Positions 48,291-57,077 of a DNA stretch of 64,000 nt are shown here, piece after piece. Numbering within the stretch: position 1 is the stretch's first letter; each line of letters starts with the position of its first letter. Under the pieces are notes generated by a model. That model had not been told where the DNA came from. It saw only the letters and a program-made list of their open reading frames with translations, and did no database searches. The stretch spans positions 124,001 to 188,000 of the forward strand of contig NZ_WITJ01000002.1 in assembly GCF_009601015.1 (NCBI RefSeq), in the 5' to 3' direction. Position numbers and translations under genes: made by a program. This stretch comes from Lactococcus hircilactis (GTDB lineage Bacteria; Bacillota; Bacilli; Lactobacillales; Streptococcaceae).

Positions 48291-49061
48291 TTAGTGAAAT
48301 CGCATGCCACCATCAACTAATATCGACTGTCCCGTGATATAAGCAGCTGCACTAGAGGCAAACCAAGCGACAACCTCAGCAACATCAGAAGGACGACCTT
48401 CCCGCCCTAGATAAATCTCATTGAGACAATTTTCTTGTTGCTGCGCTACTGTAAGTCCTTTAATTTGAGCCGTTTTTTGATCAATCGCATCCCGCATTGC
48501 GGTTCTTACGATTCCTGGATTATAGGCATTGACGGTAATTTTATCCGCTGAAAGTTCTTTTGCTGCAGATTGAGTCAATCCTCGAATTGCAAATTTCGAT
48601 GCTGAATACGCACTTTGTAATGCTGAACCCTCAACGCTTGCAAGAGAGGCTGCATTTACAATTCGTCCCCCATTTCCTTGCTTTTTAAACTGCTTTGCTG
48701 CTGCCTGAATGCCCCAATATGTCCCCTTGATATTGACATCAAAAAGTCGTTCTACATCAGAAGGATCTGAATCCACGATTGCATCAATAAATGCAACGCC
48801 AGCATTATTAACATAAAGGGCTAGCGCACCTAAATCAGCGACAGCTTGGTCAACAAGCTCAAAAACCGCCAAACGATCAGAAACATCTAACACATAAGCT
48901 TTTGCGGATGCTCCTTTTTTGACCAAATTTTCAACGACTTTTTTTGCCGTCTCAGGATGGATGTCAACGACAGCAATCGCAAATCCATCTTCTGCCAAAC
49001 GATAAGCAATTCCTTCTCCAATTCCCTGTCCGGCACCAGTAATAATGGCTAATTTTCCCAT
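48291..49061 (-). CDS. butA: Short-chain dehydrogenase, acetoin/diacetyl reductase-like
   Basis: NAD(P)H-dependent SDR of 256 residues. It has TGAGQGIGEG, NNAG, the catalytic Ser (NAASLAS) and YSASK. The region NPGIVRTAMRDAIDQK and C-terminal GQSILVDGGMRFH match the (S)-acetoin-forming diacetyl reductase group. It is inserted between two metQ genes and so comes under the methionine T-box, an unexpected partnership. No strong ribosome site precedes the ATG. Confidence 0.85.
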   Translation of the reverse strand: MGKLAIITGAGQGIGEGIAYRLAEDGFAIAVVDIHPETAKKVVENLVKKGASAKAYVLDVSDRLAVFELVDQAVADLGALALYVNNAGVAFIDAIVDSDPSDVERLFDVNIKGTYWGIQAAAKQFKKQGNGGRIVNAASLASVEGSALQSAYSASKFAIRGLTQSAAKELSADKITVNAYNPGIVRTAMRDAIDQKTAQIKGLTVAQQQENCLNEIYLGREGRPSDVAEVVAWFASSAAAYITGQSILVDGGMRFH

Positions 49062-49097
49062 GTTTTCACACTTTCATGCGTCACTCTTATCGTCCTA

Positions 49098-49958
49098 TTA
49101 TTTAAGTTTCAAATCCCAAGCAGGAATTTCTTCTTTATGTGGGTAAGCTTCTTTAATCGCAGCTTTTGTGGCTTCGGATTGATAAGCTTCAACAACTTCT
49201 TTAAAGACTTTGTTATTTTCATCTGATTTTTTTGCAGCAATCAAATTGATCCATTGCGCACTGTCTTTATTGACAGGTTCAGCAAAGATTGATTGATCAC
49301 TTGTTAATTTAGCCGCCGTAGCATAGTTTGTATTAATGACCGCTGCTTCAACAGAATCTAGTGCACGCGCAGTTTGTGATGCATCAAGTTCTTTGATGAC
49401 CAAGTGCTTTGGATTAGATGAAATATCTTTTACTGTAGCTAAAGTGTCCCCAGAAACTGAGAGATTAATTAATCCAGCAGATTTCAAAACATAAAGCGCA
49501 CGACTTTCGTTTGATGCATCGTTTGGTACGGCAATGGTTGAGCCATTAGCAATATCAGAAACGGATTTCACTTTTGATGAATACAGATGAATCGGTGTGA
49601 TAAAGGTATTTCCCAAAGCCACTAATTTATTGCCGTTGGCTTTATTCCAAGCATCTAAGAATGCGTGATGCTGAAAAGCATTCAAATCCGTATCTCCATT
49701 AGCAAGTGCTGCGTTAGGTTGCGTATAATCTGTAAATTGAGTAAATTTCAATGTAATATTGTATTTGTCTTTAGCAGTTTTAGAAACTGCCTTCCAGATG
49801 ATATCGTCTTGTTTGATGCCTGACATGATTCCGATATTTACTGTTTTTGATGCTGCTTTTGCTGGTTTTGCTTTATTTCCAAAAGCAAAGAATGCACCTA
49901 CAGCAACGATGACAACGATAATGACAGCAATGATAATATTGCGATTTCTTGGATTCAT
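49098..49958 (-). CDS. Methionine-binding protein MetQ, copy 2
   Basis: NlpA-family binding protein of 286 residues with an uncleaved-type anchor (NIIIAVIIVVIVAVGAFFAF) and no lipobox. Motifs: VNIGIMSGIKQDD, DLNAFQHHAFLDAW, TPIHLYS. It is the first gene after the T-box leader, with GAGGAG 6 nt upstream of the ATG. Two receptors for one MetNI pair would widen the substrate range (Met, its sulphoxide or D-isomer). Confidence 0.9.
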   Translation of the reverse strand: MNPRNRNIIIAVIIVVIVAVGAFFAFGNKAKPAKAASKTVNIGIMSGIKQDDIIWKAVSKTAKDKYNITLKFTQFTDYTQPNAALANGDTDLNAFQHHAFLDAWNKANGNKLVALGNTFITPIHLYSSKVKSVSDIANGSTIAVPNDASNESRALYVLKSAGLINLSVSGDTLATVKDISSNPKHLVIKELDASQTARALDSVEAAVINTNYATAAKLTSDQSIFAEPVNKDSAQWINLIAAKKSDENNKVFKEVVEAYQSEATKAAIKEAYPHKEEIPAWDLKLK

Positions 49959-50002
49959 AAAAATTCTCCTCTAAATAGTAATTTTTTTGTTCAATAATTT
50001 CC

Positions 50003-50030
50003 TCAAAAAAGTTGTGCACGACTTTTTTGA
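50003..50030 (-). promoter_or_regulatory. Second hairpin between T-box terminator and metQ
   Basis: TCAAAAAAGT pairs with ACTTTTTTGA around a GTGCAC-containing loop. No T-run follows on the minus strand, so it is not a simple terminator; it may stabilise the message after antitermination. Confidence 0.5.
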
Positions 50031-50048
50031 AAAGGGTTCATTTTGAAT

Positions 50049-50300
50049 AAAAAAATTCGTCTCTATCTCTATAGAAACGAACTTTTCGTGGTACCATTCT
50101 AATTCAAGCGATATCACTTTTTTTAGCACTAAGCACTAAAAACAGAGGTGACATTTGCAACTCTTCGTTCAATAACGAGAACGACTCCGTTACCAGCTTG
50201 AATACTCACTGATACACACTGTTTTGGCCATTTTCACTAACTTCCCGCCGTTTACTCTCACCTGATGTAAACTCTCTGTGCTTGTTTGTTTAGTTACTTA
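50049..50300 (-). promoter_or_regulatory. T-box leader of the methionine-importer operon
   Basis: The minus-strand leader has the T-box sequence AGAATGGTACCACG (50087-50100), followed by a terminator stem (50056-50066 with 50071-50081, loop of 4) and a T-run. A long folded region lies upstream (Stem I), and GTGAAAATGGCC near 50230 could carry an AUG specifier. An extended -10 (TGC-TATAAT, 50338-50343) precedes it. T-boxes turn genes on when the matching tRNA is uncharged; methionine specificity is inferred from the genes. This fills most of the 500-bp gap. Confidence 0.9.
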
Positions 50301-50426
50301 CCAAAATGTTTTTTTATTTCATGAACTCTATGAATTAATTATAGCAAGATTAAATGAACCTGAAGATACTATTTTTTTATGTTGCCTTAAAAATTTTTTA
50401 ACTACAACTCACGCTCACTTTTCGAT

Positions 50427-50460
50427 AAAAAAACTCTGATGATAACATCAGAACTTTTTT
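50427..50460 (-). terminator. Terminator of the DUF975 gene
   Basis: TCTGATG pairs with CATCAGA around ATAA, with A-run and T-run on either side. Confidence 0.8.
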
Positions 50461-51169
50461 AAATGGTCTTTAAATTTCCATTTTTGAGATTTTCATAGAA
50501 TGCCACAAGTGTTGCGGCTGCAAATGGATAGACGTAAATGCCGGCAAATCCAAGTGTGATTGAAACTAAGATGCTCCATCCAATAAAGCTTAGGATCATA
50601 TAAAAATATTTTCCTTTGTAACCATTCATCATCACACGGCTTTCAGTGATAATGTCACGAGAGTTGGTGTATGTCCCATCTTTTAACTTATCAAATAAGA
50701 TCATGTTCGACTGAGAATAACTGAATGCTTTTACAATGCCGGGAATAACAAAGAGTAAGGTCCATAAAAAGAGAAACAAAAACTGCCAAAGTTGTAAACA
50801 CAATACTTTAAAGAACACGTCACGTTTAAAAACTTGAAACATATCTGCTTGCGCGTTGATTTTGCGCTCTTTTTCTCTAAACATGGCAATCAATGTAAAC
50901 GTAATGGAAATGCCAACAAATAAAACAAAAATAGAAAGAATAGGGAAAACAACAGTTGTCATCACTGACGACTGTACGACTGGTTTTACTGTCGTAAGCC
51001 CCATAACGTATCGATAATTCGCCATCATAGCCGAAAAGCTACGTCCAGTGTTATAGATAAAATTAAGAATGCTAATGACGATTGGAATGATGAAAAGCCC
51101 AATGGCTTTCCCTGCGCCTTCACGGTAAATCACCGCTTTAGCTTGTTTTTTAAGATCTGAATTTTTCAT
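50459..51169 (-). CDS. DUF975-family integral membrane protein
   Basis: The 236-residue protein has five or six membrane segments. The motif GIVKAFSYSQSNMILFDK followed by DIITESRVMMNGYKGKYF is typical of the DUF975 family, whose role is unknown. It appears monocistronic. Confidence 0.8.
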   Translation of the reverse strand: MKNSDLKKQAKAVIYREGAGKAIGLFIIPIVISILNFIYNTGRSFSAMMANYRYVMGLTTVKPVVQSSVMTTVVFPILSIFVLFVGISITFTLIAMFREKERKINAQADMFQVFKRDVFFKVLCLQLWQFLFLFLWTLLFVIPGIVKAFSYSQSNMILFDKLKDGTYTNSRDIITESRVMMNGYKGKYFYMILSFIGWSILVSITLGFAGIYVYPFAAATLVAFYENLKNGNLKTI

Positions 51170-51316
51170 AATGCCTCCATATAGATATAAAATTTTTTAA
51201 CACTTTTAAACATGATTTTTCTGCGCCACGTCAGATTTTTCAATCGCCTCACACGCATTATAGAACGTTAAAGCAGGCGCTTTAATTTTTGACTGCAAAA
51301 ACGCTGTTTTTTAATT

Positions 51317-51332
51317 CTGTCAGTACTGACAG
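51317..51332. repeat. Dispersed palindrome between two minus-strand genes
   Basis: Exact core within AATTCTGTCAGTACTGACAG and its completion (51313-51336). On the minus strand it is followed by A, not T, so it is a poor terminator for the 73-residue gene upstream. The T-run is on the plus strand. Confidence 0.85.
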
Positions 51333-51358
51333 AATTATTTTTGAGTGAACCGTCATTT

Positions 51359-51580
51359 TTATTTGTAAAGAATCATAAAGCGAATGTTAGTTTGACCTAA
51401 CGCTCCTATTGTTGTTGACATTTTGACATCAATCAACTCATAGTTTTGCAATTGCAATGCTTCTAAAACCTCATTAAGCATCGCATTGGCTTCTTTATTG
51501 TCTCCTGCTGTCGTGAGCTTCAAACCACCCGTTGAAAAAGCATACGCATGAATCAATCCATTTTTTGGTAAAAACTCCAT
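51359..51580 (-). CDS. Conserved-looking 73-residue protein of unknown function
   Basis: The start MEFLPKNGLIHAYAF is preceded by AAAGGAGGAG, a very strong ribosome site. An in-frame start 20 codons earlier (51640) has none comparable. The protein is soluble, alpha/beta-like, with no Cys and a C-terminal hydrophobic strand (IRFMILYK). I do not recognise the family. Confidence 0.7.
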   Translation of the reverse strand: MEFLPKNGLIHAYAFSTGGLKLTTAGDNKEANAMLNEVLEALQLQNYELIDVKMSTTIGALGQTNIRFMILYK

Positions 51581-51726
51581 TGTTTCTCCTCCTTTCACTA
51601 AGTCGTATTCTTTTTCTAATTTTATCACTTCTTTTTCCATTAGTCAATTGACTACGCCAAAAAATTTAGAGAATGATTGTTTTAACGATTGTTTTATTGA
51701 AATCCAAATCGAAATAAGTAAAAAAA

Positions 51727-51756
51727 TTTACATTTTTATCAGAATTATGTTAGAAT
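51727..51756 (+). promoter_or_regulatory. thiT promoter
   Basis: TTTACA (51727-51732), 18 nt, TGT-TAGAAT (-10 at 51751-51756), about 20 bp before the riboswitch. Confidence 0.55.
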
Positions 51757-51774
51757 AAATAAGTAAATAAAATT

Positions 51775-51905
51775 TGCACAATGGGTCTCGCAAACTGCGA
51801 GTGAGAAAGACCATCTGACCTGATCGAGATCATGCTCGCGTAGGGATGTGTATGCTGAATGTTTCAGCACTCTCTAACCCTCTTTGTGTACACAAGGAGA
51901 TTTTT
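51775..51905 (+). promoter_or_regulatory. TPP riboswitch controlling thiT
   Basis: The THI-box is visible: GTGAGAAAGACCATC, then CTGACCTGATC, then GATCATGCTCGCGTAGGGA. The downstream hairpin CTCTTTGTG/CACAAGGAG contains the thiT ribosome site, so TPP probably shuts off translation and not transcription. Together with the promoter this fills the gap before thiT. Confidence 0.92.
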
Positions 51906-51907
51906 TT

Positions 51908-52444
51908 ATGTCAAATTCTAAAGTTTTGTCACTTGCTGAAACAGCTATTTTTGTGGCATTAGCCCTTATTTTGAGCCTATTTTCTATTAATTATGCTCAA
52001 ACCTTTTATATGGAACTCACGGTTATCCCGCTGCTTTTACTGGCCATTCGAAGAGGATTAGCGTGGGGATTAGTGGCAGGTTTGCTTTATGGCTTATTGG
52101 CCATTGTTCTAGGTGAGGTGACTCCACTTAGTTTTGCTCAAGGATTTTTGGAGTATATTATTGCTCCCATTTCTTTAGGACTTGCTGGAATCTTTCACAC
52201 CAAAAATGGATCCACCTTTAAAACTGTGATTTATGCAACACTACTTGGTGTTTTTGTGAAATATTTCTTTCATTTTATTGCTGGAATCATTTTTTGGGGA
52301 CAATATGCTTGGAAAGGATGGTCCGCATGGCTTTATTCGCTTGTAACACAAGGACTTTCAGGAATTTTAACCGCATTAGCTGCATTGATCATTTTAGGTT
52401 TAATTTATAAGGCCAGTCCAAAATTATTTGTGGTGAATCGATAA
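51908..52444 (+). CDS. thiT: Thiamine ECF transporter S component ThiT
   Basis: Membrane protein of 178 residues that binds thiamine for the shared ECF module. It has six hydrophobic segments, EYIIAPISLGLAG and the conserved FHFIAGIIFWGQYAW motif whose aromatic residues hold thiamine. The start MSNSKVLSL has AAGGAG 8 nt upstream, inside the riboswitch hairpin. Confidence 0.95.
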   Translation: MSNSKVLSLAETAIFVALALILSLFSINYAQTFYMELTVIPLLLLAIRRGLAWGLVAGLLYGLLAIVLGEVTPLSFAQGFLEYIIAPISLGLAGIFHTKNGSTFKTVIYATLLGVFVKYFFHFIAGIIFWGQYAWKGWSAWLYSLVTQGLSGILTALAALIILGLIYKASPKLFVVNR

Positions 52445-52445
52445 G

Positions 52446-52472
52446 AAATCTGCGTTAATCGCAGATTTTTTC
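52446..52472 (+). terminator. thiT terminator
   Basis: AAATCTGCG pairs with CGCAGATTT around TTAAT, followed by T-run. Confidence 0.85.
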
Positions 52473-52484
52473 TTTCATTTGGTT

Positions 52485-52490
52485 TATAAT
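52485..52490 (+). promoter_or_regulatory. ybaK -10 box, leaderless start predicted
   Basis: TATAAT ends exactly 6 nt before the ATG (ACATTT between), directly after the thiT terminator. No Shine-Dalgarno sequence and no convincing -35 are present. Confidence 0.5.
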
Positions 52491-52496
52491 ACATTT

Positions 52497-52976
52497 ATGG
52501 CAAAAAAACAAAAAATTAAAAAAACATTAGTAGAACAAATTCTGGATAAAGCGAATCTTCCCTATCTCAGTTTATCACTCAACGCACTGGAAGAAAAAAC
52601 CTTACCAGCAGGAATTGAGCGAAGTGATATCTACAAAACACTCGCATTAATCGGAGATAAAACTGGCCCCATCGTAGGCATTTTACCTTTAACAGAGCAT
52701 TTATCTGAAAAAAAATTAGCAAAAATTTCTGGAAATAAGAAAATTTCGATGATTCCTCAAAAAGAGCTACAAAAAACGACTGGTTATATTCATGGGGCGA
52801 ACAATCCTGTCGGCATTTGGCAAAATAAAAAATTCCCGATTTACATTGATCATCTCGCTAAATCGCGCGCTTTTATCATCGTTTCTGCAGGGGAAGTCGG
52901 ACGTAGCGTTTCAATCAACCCAATCGCACTTGCTGAATTTGTTCATGCACAATTTGTCGAATTACGGGAAGCGTAA
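52497..52976 (+). CDS. ybaK: YbaK/EbsC-family Cys-tRNA(Pro) deacylase
   Basis: Editing enzyme that hydrolyses mischarged tRNA. The 159-residue protein has KTLALIG, the conserved Lys region, GGxSPxG-like HGANNPVGI and a C-terminal SAGEVGRSVSINP. The start is MAKKQKIKK; the frame is open six codons earlier but those run through the -10 box. Confidence 0.9.
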   Translation: MAKKQKIKKTLVEQILDKANLPYLSLSLNALEEKTLPAGIERSDIYKTLALIGDKTGPIVGILPLTEHLSEKKLAKISGNKKISMIPQKELQKTTGYIHGANNPVGIWQNKKFPIYIDHLAKSRAFIIVSAGEVGRSVSINPIALAEFVHAQFVELREA

Positions 52977-53034
52977 AATTTAAGCTTCATTTGTAGTGCT
53001 TCTCACTTCTTCCCTCTCACTAAAAGGAGCTTTT

Positions 53035-53586
53035 ATGCGACTTCAAAAAACATATTCATTGACCTTGATTGCGATTGGAGCAGCAATTATTGCTGTTTTA
53101 TCTCCATTTACTCTCCCTATAGGCACAGTTCCTGTGACCTTACAGACCCTTGCTGTTGGACTTGTTGCCACTGTCTTAAAAGCGCGTGAAACTTTTTTTG
53201 CCGTCTTACTTTATTTGATTTTAGGAAGTATTGGACTTCCTGTTTTTGCTGGAGGAAGTGCTGGGGTAATGACGTTTTTCAGTCCTACTGGAGGATATTT
53301 ATTGGCCTTTTTGTTTGGTGGAACCTTGATTTCATTTGGCCTTCAACGTGTTTCTTATCGTCCTCTTTTTGCTTTTGTCGTTAATATTGTAGGTCATTTA
53401 TTAATGCTATTTCTAGGTGCGATGTGGTTAAAACTCATCACTCATACTTCTTTAAAAACAGCGCTAATCCTTGGATTCACTCCTTTTATTGTTGTTGAGA
53501 TTGTAAAAGCGATTATTGTGACGATTTTAGGACTGGCTTTGATTCGCGCACTGTCACATACTCATCAATACTTTACAAAAATGTAA
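53035..53586 (+). CDS. bioY: Biotin ECF transporter S component BioY
   Basis: Membrane subunit for biotin uptake. The 183-residue protein has GTVPVTLQTLAVGL, YLILGSIGLPVFAGG and SPTGGYLLAF, the BioY signatures. AAAGGAG lies 5 nt before the chosen ATG. Its 3' end contains the promoter of the next gene. Confidence 0.95.
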   Translation: MRLQKTYSLTLIAIGAAIIAVLSPFTLPIGTVPVTLQTLAVGLVATVLKARETFFAVLLYLILGSIGLPVFAGGSAGVMTFFSPTGGYLLAFLFGGTLISFGLQRVSYRPLFAFVVNIVGHLLMLFLGAMWLKLITHTSLKTALILGFTPFIVVEIVKAIIVTILGLALIRALSHTHQYFTKM

Positions 53587-53600
53587 AAAACAGCTACAAT
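53572..53600 (+). promoter_or_regulatory. Promoter giving a leaderless mRNA for the DUF3397 gene
   Basis: TTTACA (53572-53577), 17 nt, TACAAT (53595-53600), then AATAAC and ATG at 53607. The -35 lies in the bioY coding end. This is the cleanest leaderless-promoter example in the window. Confidence 0.65.
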
Positions 53601-53606
53601 AATAAC

Positions 53607-53963
53607 ATGTTACCAAAGATTATCGTCGCGCTGTACCCAATTTTGGTATTTATTGCGCTTGTATTTATTTTTAAATTCTTCAGAATCCGTCCTTTAACAC
53701 ATCGGCGGCTCAAAATTCCTGATGTTTACACTGTTTTTCTCGTGATTGGATTGCAGATGTTTGGGCATCACCTTTCTAGTATTAGTATTTTACCCTATTA
53801 TTTTTTGATCATTTCAGGACTTGCACTGGTGATTTTAATGCTCGATTTGCTCTATTATCATACCTTTAGGACAAGGACATTTTTTAAACTCTGGTGGCGC
53901 ATCACGTTTATTATCACGTTCGTCATTTATTGTGCTTTTGCTATTTTCCTTTTGATCAATTAA
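53607..53963 (+). CDS. DUF3397-family membrane protein
   Basis: The 118-residue protein has four membrane segments and the conserved positive loop RIRPLTHRRLKIPDV plus GHHLSS, typical of DUF3397. Function unknown. There is no ribosome site; the -10 box is 6 nt from the ATG. Confidence 0.82.
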   Translation: MLPKIIVALYPILVFIALVFIFKFFRIRPLTHRRLKIPDVYTVFLVIGLQMFGHHLSSISILPYYFLIISGLALVILMLDLLYYHTFRTRTFFKLWWRITFIITFVIYCAFAIFLLIN

Positions 53964-53998
53964 AAAACATAAATGCTTCATTTTGGAAGCATTTTTTA
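53962..53998. terminator. Bidirectional terminator DUF3397 / ABC exporter
   Basis: AAATGCTTC pairs with GAAGCATTT around a 6-nt loop, with A-run and T-run. It serves the convergent genes. Confidence 0.85.
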
Positions 53999-55708
53999 AT
54001 CAAATTGTTCCTGATACAAACTCGCATAATCACTATTTTTCAATAAGTTTTCATGAGCATCAAAGCCGATTACCCTTCCATCTTTCAAATAAAGTACCTT
54101 GTCAGCAAGTTTAACAGAGGTCATTCGATGTGTAATCCAAATGACCGTTTTCCCTGATGCAAGCTCCATTAATTTTCGATAAAGTTGTTTTTCTGATTGA
54201 ACATCCAATGCACTATTAGCCTCATCAAAAAGATAAAGTTCCGCATTTTCTTTATAAAATGCTCTAGCAATCGCCAATTTTTGCCATTGTCCACCCGATA
54301 AATCCGTACCAGCAAACTCCTTTCCTAACTGAGTCTCAGACGTAAATTCTGCTAAACCTGAAAAATCAAGTGCTTTTTCAACTTCTCCCATCTTTCCAAA
54401 AGAAATAGAATCTCCAATTGAAAACTTAAATTTAGAAAAATCCTGAAAAACAGGCGCAATTTTTCCCCAATATGACTCTTGCTTAATTTCTCGTAAATCT
54501 ACATTATTAATCAAAATCTTGCCTTTTGTTGGAACAAATAAATCAGCTAAAAGTTTTAACAAGGTTGACTTTCCTGAACCATTTTGCCCTACAATCGCAA
54601 TTTTTTCTCCCTTTTTAATTTCAAGAGAAATACCACACAAACTAGCTCTTTTTTCATTGGGATAGAAAAACATTATATTTTCTAACTTTATCTGATTAAT
54701 TTCACTAATTTTTATATTACCAGACTTATCAAAAGAACGTTTCATCAGTTTTAAGTATTTTTCTAACCACATCAAAGTATCATAAAGTAAGTCGGATTCT
54801 TCGACCAGACCATTTGAGGCCGAAATCGCTGCAACCAAACTTGATGCGAAACCAACGATAATTCCGATAGACAAAGTCCCCGAACGAACTTGAAAAATTA
54901 AATATATAAATGAAAATGCAGATACAAGAGAACTCACAATAATGAAAGCCAACGCAATCCCAAATTGCCGTAAGCGAACACGATTTTCTTCCTTGTGTAC
55001 ACTGTAAAAAAGTGTCCAATAACGTTTTTTCAAAAAGTTAAAAACGTTGAAAAGGCGAGCCTCTTTAGCATAATCTCGATTTAAGGCAATCTCAAGAAGA
55101 TAATTCATTTTTCGCGCTTCGGGACGTCTTGTGACCAAAGTTTCAAAGGCTTCTTGTTGAATACGATAATGAATCAAACTTTGTGGTACCAAAACGATAA
55201 TAATTGCCAACGGCAACCACCAAGTATAGTTGAACAGTAAAATAAGCAAAGAAAGTAAGGAAATAATATAACGCACATTTGAAAGTGTAAAAACAATTAG
55301 ATTCACTGGGCGCCATGAAAGTTCGCTCCGAACAGTTTCTACATCATTATAAAACTCGGCATCTTCAAAAACTTCTAAATTTTTGATTTCAGAGGATTTT
55401 TCAATCAATTTTTGATTAATATTAGCAATCAGTATATCTGTTAAATAACCTGAAATGGCCGTTGTTGCAGGTGGAATTATATTTGAAATTAAGAGCAATA
55501 CAGCCCAAAAAATTCCCCAACTCATCGAAAAGGCCGAACCTTTGGTCAGTTCGGTCGTTACTTTTTGAATAGAAAAAATAATTCCTGTCGGCACAAGGGC
55601 CTCAATTGGGACCAAGATGACAAGGATAAAAGTTCCCCATTTACTAGCTTTCGCAAAAGTTCTTAATCCTTCAAAAAGTAACAAAAAATATGATTTGAAT
55701 TTTTTCAT
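53996..55708 (-). CDS. ABC exporter, fused membrane and ATPase domains
   Basis: The 570-residue protein has an N-terminal six-helix exporter domain (about residues 20-300) and an ATPase with Walker A GQNGSGKST, a Q-loop, signature LSGGQWQK and Walker B LYLFDEANSALD. The LFDEANSALD form, with the coupling VFQDFSKFKFSIGDSI, resembles exporters of lantibiotic and bacteriocin clusters. I start at MKKFKSYFLL (GGAG 5 nt upstream). Base composition is more AT-rich than the flanking genes. No precursor peptide gene is seen nearby, so cargo is unknown. Confidence 0.82.
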   Translation of the reverse strand: MKKFKSYFLLLFEGLRTFAKASKWGTFILVILVPIEALVPTGIIFSIQKVTTELTKGSAFSMSWGIFWAVLLLISNIIPPATTAISGYLTDILIANINQKLIEKSSEIKNLEVFEDAEFYNDVETVRSELSWRPVNLIVFTLSNVRYIISLLSLLILLFNYTWWLPLAIIIVLVPQSLIHYRIQQEAFETLVTRRPEARKMNYLLEIALNRDYAKEARLFNVFNFLKKRYWTLFYSVHKEENRVRLRQFGIALAFIIVSSLVSAFSFIYLIFQVRSGTLSIGIIVGFASSLVAAISASNGLVEESDLLYDTLMWLEKYLKLMKRSFDKSGNIKISEINQIKLENIMFFYPNEKRASLCGISLEIKKGEKIAIVGQNGSGKSTLLKLLADLFVPTKGKILINNVDLREIKQESYWGKIAPVFQDFSKFKFSIGDSISFGKMGEVEKALDFSGLAEFTSETQLGKEFAGTDLSGGQWQKLAIARAFYKENAELYLFDEANSALDVQSEKQLYRKLMELASGKTVIWITHRMTSVKLADKVLYLKDGRVIGFDAHENLLKNSDYASLYQEQFD

Positions 55709-55851
55709 ACTATCTCCAGTTTCATCTAAAAACTTAATAAACATAATTTGCCTTATCCACTCTATCCACAAAATAAAATCCGACTAATAATATACATCAA
55801 ATTTGAATTATTTAATTAATTTACTAAAGATTGACTGAAAAAGGCAGCTCT

Positions 55852-57036
55852 TTAGTTTATTCTCTTACAAACTTTTTTGTAGAGTAGCATACAGAAAATT
55901 ATTGAAACAAACATAGCCACTGCTATTGAAAGTAAAGCATTAAAATTGGTAATATGAGCCGAGAAGTTTGGAATTACACCAACAATCACAACAAACATCC
56001 CTCCAATAAACTTATCAATACTTGAGCTAACCGTATATATTTGAGCTAGCTCATAAGAATTTAAATGATTTTGTCGATAGTTGGTTTCAGATATACCCAT
56101 AACCGTTTGTCCAATAGCAAGACAAATATAACTAATAATTATCATAATTAAATTTCTAGAATTTCCAAAAAATAATAGATACAGGATATAAAGAAATAAC
56201 CCCATTCCATAACTAAAATAAATATTTTTAAACTCTTTTTTAAAGCTAATTATAAAGCTTGTTAATAAAAAAATGACGGCTAAAAAAGAAAGTAAATAAG
56301 AGTAAACTTGACTACTAATTCCAAGAGTTTTAGTGATAAATATCACTTCATAGGCATCAAAAATTAGTCCTAAAGTTCCCGTAATCAGCGAAGTAATAAA
56401 CATATTAAATATGAACCTGTCTTTCATAACTATCTTGAAATCCTTAAAAAAACTAAAAGAAGTCCTTTTTTTCTTTTTATTGTTTTCTTCTGTCTTAAAC
56501 TTAGTAAGCTCTTTGGGAAGTAAAAATAATAAAGAAGCGCCAATACATAAAAGGAAAGCATAAATGAAAAAAAGAATATTCTCATTTACATTTAAAAATA
56601 TCCCCACAAATAACGGGGCTATAAAGTAAGAAATAGAACCAATTGACGTATAAAGAGAATAAAATTTAATTAGTTTTTCCTTTGATACTACCTTTGGAGT
56701 TATTGAGTAAATTGTACTATTAAAAATGACATTAATCGTTTCAATGAGAAAAACAATTGGTAAAATCCCATAACTCCTTTTAAAAAATATAATCAACAAA
56801 ATTAACATTGCTTTTAAAATTTCAAGCATTATCAAAAATATTTTTTTATTTAATATATTTATATAAGAATTAATTTTAACTGAAAACAAAGCCGCAATTG
56901 CTTTAATCAACCAAAAAAACATCACCAAATGTACAGATATTTGAGCAAGAATAATATTAAGTAGGATGCTATACCCATATTCTGAAATGAGCGAAATAAA
57001 CCTATTGGACAATAAAACAGCGAAATACTTATTCAA
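55852..57036 (-). CDS. MFS transporter, AT-rich cluster gene 2
   Basis: The 394-residue protein has about 12 membrane segments and an extremely Ile/Lys/Asn-rich composition. It belongs to the MFS_3/Mef-like efflux type by general layout (TPKVVSKEKLIKFYSLYTSI). The start codon is TTG preceded by GGGAGGAGG. It follows the other MFS gene by 41 bp. It lacks a recognisable substrate motif. Confidence 0.75.
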   Translation of the reverse strand: MNKYFAVLLSNRFISLISEYGYSILLNIILAQISVHLVMFFWLIKAIAALFSVKINSYINILNKKIFLIMLEILKAMLILLIIFFKRSYGILPIVFLIETINVIFNSTIYSITPKVVSKEKLIKFYSLYTSIGSISYFIAPLFVGIFLNVNENILFFIYAFLLCIGASLLFLLPKELTKFKTEENNKKKKRTSFSFFKDFKIVMKDRFIFNMFITSLITGTLGLIFDAYEVIFITKTLGISSQVYSYLLSFLAVIFLLTSFIISFKKEFKNIYFSYGMGLFLYILYLLFFGNSRNLIMIIISYICLAIGQTVMGISETNYRQNHLNSYELAQIYTVSSSIDKFIGGMFVVIVGVIPNFSAHITNFNALLSIAVAMFVSIIFCMLLYKKVCKRIN

Positions 57037-57077
57037 TCCTCCTCCCTTCTAACATAAAACAAACTCTTTTAAAAAAT

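Noticed and set aside
51313-51336. Terminator for the 73-residue gene
   Set aside because: The T-run is on the plus strand; on the minus strand the stem is followed by A residues, so I list it only as a repeat.
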